Source: Acetobacteraceae bacterium (GTDB lineage: Bacteria > Pseudomonadota > Alphaproteobacteria > Acetobacterales > Acetobacteraceae). From it: a DNA stretch of 14,060 nt. Shown in pieces: positions 6,644 to 13,120 of the stretch. The DNA lies in the NCBI GenBank assembly GCA_947478535.1, contig CANJXD010000097.1, positions 1-14,060 on the forward strand, written 5' to 3'. Each line of letters starts with the position of its first letter. The stretch's first letter is position 1. The position numbers and the translations under genes were made by a program. The notes beneath the pieces are model-generated. The model saw only the letters and a program-made list of their open reading frames with translations. It searched no databases and was not told where the DNA came from.

Positions 6644-7584
6644 ACCTGCCCGCCAAGCTCCGTGTCACCGCGGCGGCGCTGGGCTGTGTGACGCGCAAGG
6701 AACTCTGCGCGCGCTTCCGGGCCATCAACCCGGCTACCCATTTCGACCTCGAACGGTCCCACAAATGGATGCAGGGCAAGGCCGAACCGCGCGCCGCCTC
6801 GGTCTATGAGGATTGGGCGCGGCTGCTGGGGTCGGAACGGCCGGTGGCTTGGCTCACCAGCTGCGACCTCTCCGACTTCATCGAGGCGGTGGCGGAGCAG
6901 GTCGGCGCCGATTCGGCGACGCTGCGCCGCGCGGCGGGGATCGACACCCCGCATACTGGCGCGCCCAGCCCGACAGATGCGGCGCGACGGCAAGGGATTG
7001 GCCAGGAAAGGGGCCAGGCCACTGGGCGCTATGCCTGCTATTCCCTGGCCTGGTCGCCCTATTTCAACGGCCAGGTGATCCGCGGCGGCCTGGTGCTGGA
7101 AGCCGGCCGCAAGCGGGAAACCCACGCCATCTACTCCGAGCAGTTCGGCACCGGCCTGCTGCATTTCCACGGCGCCGTGCAGCGCGGCCCGCGCACGATG
7201 TACAGCCTGTTGGCCAGCGGTGAGAATGCGTGCCCGCTGTTTCTTTGCCTCTACCTGCCAGGCGAAAGCGCGAGCGCGCTGGGCGGGGTGATCGCCGGCG
7301 GCGCCTTGCTGGCGCAGGAGCAACGCCCGACCGCCGGGCGCTTCGCCGCCATTCGCGTGCCGGATGGGGCACCGCTCGATACCAGCCACCGCTACCTGCC
7401 CCCGAGCCCCGGCCCTGTCGCCGCGGATCTGGCGGCGCTGGGCCTGCCCGCCGCCGCCTGCCCGGGGATCGAGGCCGCGGTGCTCGGCTTCATCCTGGCC
7501 GCGCCCATCCAGCAGATCAGCGTCGCCGAACAGGCGAGCCTCGCGGAGGCGGTGGACCGCGCCTATCTCGGCGTGCCGGACTGA
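6634..7584 (+). CDS. Protein of unknown function with HTH-like N-terminal region
   Basis: I do not recognise this 316-residue protein. Residues 5-70 look helical. They include a pattern (LCARFRAINP then W-QGKAEPR and YEDWARLLG) reminiscent of phage-type XRE helix-turn-helix domains, in which a W-x-G-x-x-x-P segment follows the recognition helix. Residues 80-105 form a second short helical part (FIEAVAEQVGADSATLRRAAG). A Gly/Gln/Thr-rich linker follows. The C-terminal half (about 130-245) alternates strands and glycines: YACYSLAWSPYFNGQVIRGGLV, HAIYSEQFGTGLLHFHG and PLFLCLYLPG, which suggests a beta-rich sensing or binding domain. It has no signal peptide and no transmembrane helix. ATG 6634 is used, but no good Shine-Dalgarno is seen. 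It has its own promoter candidate and stands alone. A DNA-binding sensor is an inference only. Confidence 0.75.
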   Translation: MAIDLPAKLRVTAAALGCVTRKELCARFRAINPATHFDLERSHKWMQGKAEPRAASVYEDWARLLGSERPVAWLTSCDLSDFIEAVAEQVGADSATLRRAAGIDTPHTGAPSPTDAARRQGIGQERGQATGRYACYSLAWSPYFNGQVIRGGLVLEAGRKRETHAIYSEQFGTGLLHFHGAVQRGPRTMYSLLASGENACPLFLCLYLPGESASALGGVIAGGALLAQEQRPTAGRFAAIRVPDGAPLDTSHRYLPPSPGPVAADLAALGLPAAACPGIEAAVLGFILAAPIQQISVAEQASLAEAVDRAYLGVPD

Positions 7585-7615
7585 CGATCGCGCCCTTTCG
7601 GGCTGGGCGGGATGC

Positions 7616-7623
7616 GCTAGGCT
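7616..7623 (+). promoter_or_regulatory. Putative -10 element for the second Bug receptor gene
   Basis: GCTAGGCT at 7616-7623 resembles the other -10 candidates in this window. The -35 region is weak. A start near 7630 would give a leader of about 24 nt that includes the GAGGA site at 7641-7645. Confidence 0.25.
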
Positions 7624-7653
7624 GGGCGGCAAATCACCATGAGGACGCCCGAG

Positions 7654-8631
7654 ATGTTCACCCGCCGCCAGACCTTGGGCGCCTCCCTGGGTGCGCCCCT
7701 TGCCGGGGCACTGCTCGCTGCCCCTGCTCTGGCCCAGCCCACCTGGCCCAACCGCCCGGTGCGCTTCGTCATTCCCTTCGCGCCCGGCGGCCCGGTGGAA
7801 ATCCCGGCGCGCTTCATCGCGGAGCATCTGACGCGCCGCCTCGGCCAGCCCTTCATCGTCGAGACCCGCCCCGGCGCCGGCAGCGCGCTCGGCACGCGGT
7901 CCGTCATCGCCAGTACGGATGGCCACAACTTCCTGTTCACCACCTCCGCCGTCTCCATCCTCCCGGCGATCATGCGCGACCCCGGCTACGATCCCTTTGC
8001 CGACCTGCTGCCGGTAACACTGGTGACGGAAGCCCCGATGGGCGTGCTGGTGCGGCCGGATTCGCCGATCAAGGACCTCAATGACCTGATGGCCAAGGTC
8101 CGCGCACAGCCCGGCAGCGTGACCTTCGGCACCGCCGGCATCGGCGCCACGACGCATATGGCGGGCGAATTGCTGAAGGCCCGCGCGGGGGTGGATCTGC
8201 TGCACATCCCCTATCGCGGTGCCGGGCAATCCGTCGCCGCGCTCTATGCCGGGGATACGGACCTGCTGATCGTCGGCCTGCTGGAAGTGATGCAGCATGT
8301 GCGGGAAGGGCGGCTGCGGGCACTCGCCGTCACCTCCCCCCAGCGCAGCCCGGCGATGCCCGATGTGCCGTCTTTGGCCGAGGTCGCGCCTGGCTATGGC
8401 GTGACGATCTGGTACGCGATGTTCGCCCCGCGCGGCACGCCGGATTCCGTGGTGGCGAAGCTGGCGGAGGAGATGGCGCCGCTCGCGCGCGGCACCAGCC
8501 TCGCCGAGCGTGTCATCGCCTCCGGCGCCCAATTGCCGCTGTCCGGCCCCGGGCCGCTGGCGGAGCGGATGCGGGTGGAAGTGCCGATGTGGAAGGCCAT
8601 CGCCGCCGCCGCCCGCATCCAGGCGGAATAG
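7654..8631 (+). CDS. Bug/TctC-family periplasmic solute receptor with Tat-type signal
   Basis: The 325-residue protein begins MFTRRQTLGASLG, a twin-arginine motif (R4-R5) followed by an Ala-rich hydrophobic stretch ending ALAQ near residue 28. Export by Tat is therefore likely. Family motifs are PFAPGG (41-46), the RPGAGSALGTRSV segment, DGHNFLFTTSA, HIPYRG and the C-lobe MFAPRGTP. In the first motif the usual GG-xx-D-x-x-AR is GG-PVEIPAR, with Glu49 in place of the common Asp. This may alter carboxylate ligand contacts. ATG 7654 is preferred over ATG 7639 because GAGGA lies 8 nt before it. No TctAB permease is nearby. The stop codon abuts the stop of the convergent amidase gene with no bases between. 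Confidence 0.93.
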   Translation: MFTRRQTLGASLGAPLAGALLAAPALAQPTWPNRPVRFVIPFAPGGPVEIPARFIAEHLTRRLGQPFIVETRPGAGSALGTRSVIASTDGHNFLFTTSAVSILPAIMRDPGYDPFADLLPVTLVTEAPMGVLVRPDSPIKDLNDLMAKVRAQPGSVTFGTAGIGATTHMAGELLKARAGVDLLHIPYRGAGQSVAALYAGDTDLLIVGLLEVMQHVREGRLRALAVTSPQRSPAMPDVPSLAEVAPGYGVTIWYAMFAPRGTPDSVVAKLAEEMAPLARGTSLAERVIASGAQLPLSGPGPLAERMRVEVPMWKAIAAAARIQAE

Positions 8632-10038
8632 CTACCGGGCGGGGGCCTGGTCCGGCCATTGGGCCGGCCAGCCCAGCGCTTCTTCCAGCGCCGCGGCGGC
8701 CGAGAGGATCATGTCCTCCCCCCGCCAGCGCCCGACGAGTTGCAGCCCCACGGGCAGCCCCGCCGCATCGAAGCCCGCCGGCACCGAAGCCGCGGGATGG
8801 CCTGTGAGGTTGAAGGGGTAGAGCGTCGCCGCCCATTCCGCATAGCCGTCGGTGGCGACGGAGCCATTGGCCCCGACATCGGGCACGGGACCCAGCATCG
8901 TCGGCGTGGCGATCAAGTCGAAGTGGCCGAACAGCGCCTGCACGGCGCGATGCAGCGCGCCCCGCCGGTCCATGGCGCGCACCAGATCGGCGCCGGACCA
9001 GCCGCGGCCGATGGCGATGCTCTCCCGCATCGAAGCCGTCATCCGGTCCCCCGCCTTCTCCTCCAGCGGGCCGAGCCGGGCGGCATGGGCGGTGGTGGCG
9101 ATGACGATGTAGGTGTCGAAGACATCGTCGAAGCAGGGATCGGCCAGCGGCTCGATGATCGCCCCCGCGGCTTGCAGCGCCAGGCGGGAGGCCTCCAGCG
9201 CGGCCAGCACCTCGGGGTGCGTGCGGTAGCGCCCGAAATGTTCCATCCAGCCGATCCGCAGCCCCTTCACAGCCGGCACCGGCGGCATCACTGCCAGTGG
9301 CGCGCCGCCGAGCGACCAGGGATCGCGCCGTTCCTCCCCCTGCATCACACCATACATCAGCGCGCAATCCGCGGTGGTCCGCGCCATCGGACCGACGAAA
9401 GCGTAGTTGCCGAAGGGGTCGGGGAAGCTCTCGTTCGGGATGCGCCCGAGCGTCGCCTTCAGCCCGACGACCCCGGTGCAGGAGGCCGGGCAGCGGATGG
9501 ACCCACCGCCATCCGTGCCGATGGCCAGCGGCGCGACACCGGCGGCGAGCGCGGCACTCGCACCGCCCGAGGACCCGCCCGGCGTATGCGCGGTGTTCCA
9601 GGGGTTGCGGGTGATGCCGGCCTGCGGGCTGTCCGTCAGCACGCGATGGGCGAATTCGGGCAGAGTCGTCTTGCCGATCGGGATGCCGCCCGCAGCCCGC
9701 AGCCGCGCCACCACGGCCCAATCCTCCACGGCCGGGGGCGGCATGGCGGCGAGGCTGCCATTGAGCGTCGGCAGGCCCCGCATGGCGACATTGTCCTTCA
9801 CCGTGAAGGGTACGCCATGCAGCGGGCCGAGCGGCCCGCCGGCCATCACCTGCGCCTCCGCATGCCGTGCCGCATCCCTGGCTTCGTCGAATAGCGGGCG
9901 GATGAACAGGTTGAGCGTGGGCTGCATCGCCTCCGCCCGCGCCAGCACCGCCTCCATCACCTCGACCGGGGAGACCTGGCGCGCCGCGATCATCGGCGCC
10001 AGGCGGCTTGCCGGCAGTTGCCAGAGTGGCGTGCTCAA
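8632..10038 (-). CDS. Amidase signature family hydrolase
   Basis: Amidase-signature enzymes hydrolyse linear or cyclic amides with a Ser-cisSer-Lys triad. All three residues are present: K81 in FTVKDN, S156 in PGGSSGGASAALAAG, and S180 in GTDGGGSIRCPAS. The 24-residue spacing between the two serines matches the family. At 468 residues the length is normal, and no signal peptide is seen, so it is cytosolic. It is not clearly GatA: no gatC or gatB is nearby, and the context is catabolic. The start is TTG at 10038, overlapping the cupin stop as TTGA. The next ATG (codon 16) would remove the conserved N-terminal helix. The gene is third in an operon after an ABC binding protein and a cupin, so it probably acts on whatever that binding protein captures. 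Confidence 0.93.
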   Translation of the reverse strand: MSTPLWQLPASRLAPMIAARQVSPVEVMEAVLARAEAMQPTLNLFIRPLFDEARDAARHAEAQVMAGGPLGPLHGVPFTVKDNVAMRGLPTLNGSLAAMPPPAVEDWAVVARLRAAGGIPIGKTTLPEFAHRVLTDSPQAGITRNPWNTAHTPGGSSGGASAALAAGVAPLAIGTDGGGSIRCPASCTGVVGLKATLGRIPNESFPDPFGNYAFVGPMARTTADCALMYGVMQGEERRDPWSLGGAPLAVMPPVPAVKGLRIGWMEHFGRYRTHPEVLAALEASRLALQAAGAIIEPLADPCFDDVFDTYIVIATTAHAARLGPLEEKAGDRMTASMRESIAIGRGWSGADLVRAMDRRGALHRAVQALFGHFDLIATPTMLGPVPDVGANGSVATDGYAEWAATLYPFNLTGHPAASVPAGFDAAGLPVGLQLVGRWRGEDMILSAAAALEEALGWPAQWPDQAPAR

Positions 10039-10562
10039 CGGCCCGCGAGCTCCACGATCTGGCCCTTCTCATCCAGCCCGTAGCCCTGTTCCTTCACGGC
10101 CTCCAACACCGACGGCACCCAGGCCACCTTGCCGGGATCATTGCCGCCCACGAGTGCGAGCAGCATCGCTTCCTCCTCGCTGTCGTTGCGAAAGCCGCGC
10201 AGCACGCCGGGGGGGATGGAGATGGTGTCGTATTGCCCGATCTGCAGCTCGCTCTCCCCTTCATCGCCCCAGATGACGGACCAGCGCCCGGTCAGCGGCA
10301 TGAAGACTTCCACCGTCTTGTGGTTGTGCAGCCCGGTGCCCTTGCCGGGCCCCGCCTTGACGATCGACAGGTGAAACCCGTCGGCCGCGATCGGCGCCTT
10401 CAGCAGGGGGTCCTCGATCACGCCGCCGCCGATCACCTGGTAGATCTGCCGGTTGAACTGCGGCAGCACGGCATCGACGAGGGGGCGGCTGCTGGGCTTG
10501 AGGTTCTCGAACAGCGCGACGCGCTGCTTCATTTCGTCAATGCTGATCTGGAGGTTCGCCAT
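10035..10562 (-). CDS. Single-domain cupin protein with an atypical metal site
   Basis: The 175-residue protein has cupin motif 1, GLHNHKTVEVFMPLTG (77-92), with H79, H81 and E85 as ligands. Motif 2 is GQYDTISIPPGVLRGFRN (109-126). In motif 2 the expected histidine four residues after the P-x-G proline-glycine turn is R122, so the fourth metal ligand appears missing. It could be a sensor, an isomerase-like enzyme or a three-ligand enzyme; its function is unknown. The start, ATG 10562, has AAGGA at 10572-10576, 9 nt upstream, which overlaps the stop codon of the preceding binding-protein gene. The downstream amidase overlaps by 4 nt, so the three genes are likely one transcript. The long N-terminal helical region (1-40) is unusual for a minimal cupin. 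Confidence 0.88.
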   Translation of the reverse strand: MANLQISIDEMKQRVALFENLKPSSRPLVDAVLPQFNRQIYQVIGGGVIEDPLLKAPIAADGFHLSIVKAGPGKGTGLHNHKTVEVFMPLTGRWSVIWGDEGESELQIGQYDTISIPPGVLRGFRNDSEEEAMLLALVGGNDPGKVAWVPSVLEAVKEQGYGLDEKGQIVELAGR

Positions 10563-10574
10563 GATGCGCTGTCC

Positions 10575-12167
10575 TTACCGCTTCTCGATGTTCCAGTAGG
10601 TGATGAAGGTCGCGTCCAGCACGCCGGAGACGTTGGGGCGGTAGGCGCTGAACACGTCGAACTGCCCGGCGGGGACATAGGGGATGTAGTCCCACATCCG
10701 GCGCTGGAAGGCCTCGAACCCCGCACGCCTCGCGGCATCGTCGGGGGCCGAGAAGAAGGCCTGGCGCAGTTGTTCGCCCTGCGCGTCACAGGGATAGCCG
10801 GCCCAGTTGCGCGTGCCGCAGGAGACATCGAGCGAGAGGTTCATCAGCGGGTGGAACCAGCTCGTCCCCACGGCGTAGTAGGGGAACAGGTGATACCCCC
10901 CCTGCCCGATCGGCCGGTCCTGCGCATGCATGCGCTGGAGCATCGTGGGGAAGTCCGTCATCTGGACATCGACGTTGACGCCGGCTTCCTGCAACCGCCG
11001 CGCCAGCACCTGCGTCATCGCATTGATCGGCGCGAGGGTGGTGGTGCCCAGCAGCACCAGCGGTTCGCCGCGATAGCCGGCTTCCTGCAACAGCATCCGC
11101 GCCCGGGCGATGTTGGTCTGGCGATAGGGCTCCGCCCCCGCCTCGGTCCCGTAGATGGACCCGCAGACGCTGAAGGACTGGCAGACGCTCCACCGGCCGT
11201 CGGCGCCGGCGACGGCGGGCATCATGTCATTCTGATCGACCAGCAGCGCCAGCGCCTGGCGGGCGCGGAGATCGTTGAAGGGCGGCACCTGGAAGTTCGG
11301 CCGGATGAAGGCGTAGGTCGGCAGCGCCGCGATGCGCCGCACGGTCATGTTACGGCGGCGGAGGAAGCCGGCGAGATCGGCGCCCACCGCCTCGATGAAA
11401 TCGACCTCCCCGGTCGCCAACGCATTCGCCGCCGTCGTCGGGTCCGGCATGATGAGCCATTCGATGCGATCGACCTTCACCTGCCGCGCGCCGGCCAGCC
11501 CATCCGTGGGCTCGCTGCGAGAGACGTAGTCGGGGTTGCGCTCGAAGACGACGCGATTGCCCTCCCGCCGTTCATCCGCCAGGAAGCGGAAGGGGCCGGA
11601 GCCGATGGGGCGCGTCATCGGCACGTTGTCCGGCCGCCTGGCATCGGCTTCGCGCATGATCGCGGCGATCGGCGCGCCGGGGCCGGCCAGCAGGAATTCA
11701 ACCAGGCCGAAGCGCTGGTTCAGCGTCAGCGTGAAACTGCGATCATCCACCACCGCCATCGCCGCCAGCCGCGCCTTGAGCTGCCCGCCGATGGAGGTGC
11801 CGCCCATCCAGCGTTCGATGGAGGCGATGACGTCGCGCGTCGTCACCGGGGCGCCGTCATGGAAGCGAAGATTGGGCCGCAGCGTGAAGGAATAGGTCAG
11901 GCCATCGGCGCTGACGCTGTGCGTTTCCACCATCATCGGCCGCGGCTGGATATTGGAATCCAGCGCGAACAGCGTGTCGAACACCATCTGCTGGTAGATG
12001 CGCGCGACGAGGTTCGGCCCGCGCGTCGGGTCCAGCTCCGCGAGGTCCGCGCTCGGCACGACGCGCAGCACGCGGTTGCTGCCCTGCGCGGCCACGGGTG
12101 GCGCCGTGACCGGCTGTGCCAGCAGGGCCAGCGCGAGCGCCGATCCCAGGATTCCCCCAAGCTTCAC
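10575..12167 (-). CDS. ABC transporter substrate-binding protein, family 5 (peptide/opine/nickel type)
   Basis: This 530-residue periplasmic protein binds oligopeptide-like or other small ligands for an ABC importer. GTG at 12167 is preferred because GGGAGG lies just upstream (12173-12178) and it opens a good signal peptide: MKLGG, a hydrophobic Leu/Ala core, then PPVAAQ near residue 28. A TTG at 12215 would put 16 charged residues before it. Family features include ADLAELDP (40-47), the signature-like RFHDGAPVTTRDV (101-113), RPIGSGPFRF, and a C-terminal lobe ending YWNIEK. Two cysteine pairs in the C-terminal half (VCQSFSVC and SCGTRNWAGYPCD) could form disulfides. No permease or ATPase gene is in the window. 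Twelve bases separate it from the cupin gene. Its promoter overlaps a TetR-type operator. Confidence 0.93.
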   Translation of the reverse strand: MKLGGILGSALALALLAQPVTAPPVAAQGSNRVLRVVPSADLAELDPTRGPNLVARIYQQMVFDTLFALDSNIQPRPMMVETHSVSADGLTYSFTLRPNLRFHDGAPVTTRDVIASIERWMGGTSIGGQLKARLAAMAVVDDRSFTLTLNQRFGLVEFLLAGPGAPIAAIMREADARRPDNVPMTRPIGSGPFRFLADERREGNRVVFERNPDYVSRSEPTDGLAGARQVKVDRIEWLIMPDPTTAANALATGEVDFIEAVGADLAGFLRRRNMTVRRIAALPTYAFIRPNFQVPPFNDLRARQALALLVDQNDMMPAVAGADGRWSVCQSFSVCGSIYGTEAGAEPYRQTNIARARMLLQEAGYRGEPLVLLGTTTLAPINAMTQVLARRLQEAGVNVDVQMTDFPTMLQRMHAQDRPIGQGGYHLFPYYAVGTSWFHPLMNLSLDVSCGTRNWAGYPCDAQGEQLRQAFFSAPDDAARRAGFEAFQRRMWDYIPYVPAGQFDVFSAYRPNVSGVLDATFITYWNIEKR

Positions 12168-12217
12168 GGACGCCTCCCGCCTGTTCGCGGGCCGACCAGG
12201 GATGCGGGCAGCCAAGC

Positions 12218-12229
12218 GGCCCGCGGGCC
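12218..12229. repeat. 12-bp perfect palindrome in the leader of the binding-protein gene
   Basis: GGCCCGCGGGCC at 12218-12229 is its own reverse complement. It lies between the predicted start point and the GTG of the binding-protein gene. It could be a second protein site or simply a GC-rich chance palindrome; it has no similarity to the operator at 12279. Confidence 0.3.
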
Positions 12230-12253
12230 AGCACGCTGTTTCAACTGTGGCAA

Positions 12254-12282
12254 GGCTATGATTTTCCGCGACAACGAGTCAA
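12254..12282 (-). promoter_or_regulatory. Putative promoter of the binding protein-cupin-amidase operon
   Basis: On the minus strand TTGACT (12282 down to 12277) matches five of six -35 positions. After 17 bp comes ATAGCC (12259 down to 12254); shifting by one gives TAGCCT with an 18-bp spacer. The leader would be about 80 nt. The -35 shares five bases with the inverted repeat at 12279-12294, so a bound regulator would exclude RNA polymerase. Confidence 0.5.
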
Positions 12283-12294
12283 CCGTCCGGTTGA
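12279..12294. promoter_or_regulatory. Putative operator of the divergent TetR regulator
   Basis: TCAACCG (12279-12285) and CGGTTGA (12288-12294) form a perfect 7-bp inverted repeat around TC. The core AACCG-n2-CGGTT has the size and symmetry common for TetR-family operators. It lies between the divergent tetR and binding-protein genes and overlaps the -35 of the latter. A half-site-like TGAACCG (12353-12359, six of seven matches) sits near the predicted tetR start point, which could allow autoregulation. Confidence 0.6.
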
Positions 12295-12323
12295 TTGATT
12301 GGTGACCCGGCCACCGTCGGGCT

Positions 12324-12352
12324 TTGCCCCGCCAAGCGCGGCAAGCTATGCC
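12324..12352 (+). promoter_or_regulatory. Putative promoter of tetR-hydrolase
   Basis: TTGCCC (12324-12329) and TATGCC (12347-12352, within GCTATGCC) are separated by exactly 17 bp. Transcription would start near 12359, just before the GGAG at 12367-12370. The elements are moderate matches but correctly spaced. Confidence 0.45.
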
Positions 12353-12382
12353 TGAACCGGAACGCAGGAGACGCGGCGCGGC

Positions 12383-13120
12383 ATGGCGGAGGATGGCGAA
12401 AATGGCAGGAAGAAGGTGCCCCCGCGGCTGATCTCGGCGCGCCTGATCTCCGCAAACCGGCGTCCCACCCCATCCGACGGCACCCGGGACCCGGAGCGGA
12501 CGCGACGCAACCTGCTCGACGCCGCCTATCACGAATTCTCCCGCAACGGCTTCCATGGCACGAGCGTGGAGGCGATCTGCCGGCGCGCCGGCGTCTCGAA
12601 GCAGATACTGTCGCACCATTTCGGCTCCAAGGCGCGGGCCTACCTCGCGGTGCTGGAGGCCGCCTACCTCGCCTCCCGCGCCGGGGATGCGCGGCTCGAC
12701 GCGGATGACCTGGACCCCGTGGAGGCGATGCGGAATTTCGTCGGCCAGGCCTTCGACCATCTGCGCGCGAACCGCGATTTCGTCAGCCTGCTGGCGGATG
12801 AGAACGTCAACAAGGGCCGCCACATCCGCCAATCCACCGTGCTGGGGGATGTCTATGCGCCGCTGGTCGCGCGGCTGGATGCCATGCTGCGGCGGGGCGA
12901 GGCGCGCGGCGTGTTCCGGCCCGGCGTCGATGCGCGGGAACTCTACGTCTCGATCAGCGGGCTCTGCTACTTCACCTTCTCCAACACCTTCACCCTCTCC
13001 GCCGTCTTCGGCACGGATCTGATGCGCCCGGAGGCCCTGGCGGTACGGCGGGCGCATGTGGTGGAATTCGTCCTCGCCTCGCTGTGCAACACCCAGCCGC
13101 CCCAGGAACCCGCCGCATGA
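12383..13120 (+). CDS. TetR/AcrR-family transcriptional regulator
   Basis: The 245-residue protein has a standard TetR DNA-binding domain at about residues 39-88: RTRRNLLDAAYHEFSRNGF, then TSVEAICRRAGVSKQILSHHF and GSKARAYLAVLE. The C-terminal part (about 105-235) is all-helical, with RPGVDARELYVSISGLCYF, and would form the ligand-binding dimer domain. It has an N-terminal extension of about 35 residues, longer than usual. A GTG at 12416 with AGGA at 12407-12410 is a plausible alternative start that would remove 11 residues. Translation is coupled to the next gene (ATGA overlap). It is divergent from the binding protein-cupin-amidase operon and is the obvious candidate to bind the inverted repeat at 12279. 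The inducer is unknown. Confidence 0.93.
   Translation: MAEDGENGRKKVPPRLISARLISANRRPTPSDGTRDPERTRRNLLDAAYHEFSRNGFHGTSVEAICRRAGVSKQILSHHFGSKARAYLAVLEAAYLASRAGDARLDADDLDPVEAMRNFVGQAFDHLRANRDFVSLLADENVNKGRHIRQSTVLGDVYAPLVARLDAMLRRGEARGVFRPGVDARELYVSISGLCYFTFSNTFTLSAVFGTDLMRPEALAVRRAHVVEFVLASLCNTQPPQEPAA

Noticed and set aside
4632..8532. Minus-strand frames of 622 and 743 codons
   Set aside because: They are His/Arg/Gly-rich shadows of the Bug receptors, arfB and the 6634 gene, with no family motif.
8632..10038. Amidase as GatA, subunit A of the glutamyl-tRNA amidotransferase
   Set aside because: No gatB or gatC neighbour is present, and the operon partners (binding protein, cupin) indicate a catabolic amidase; the family signature alone does not separate the two.
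10008..12305. Plus-strand open frame of 765 codons
   Set aside because: It is antisense to the cupin and binding-protein genes; its composition (His, Arg, Gly, Asp-rich) is typical of a mirror frame in GC-rich DNA.
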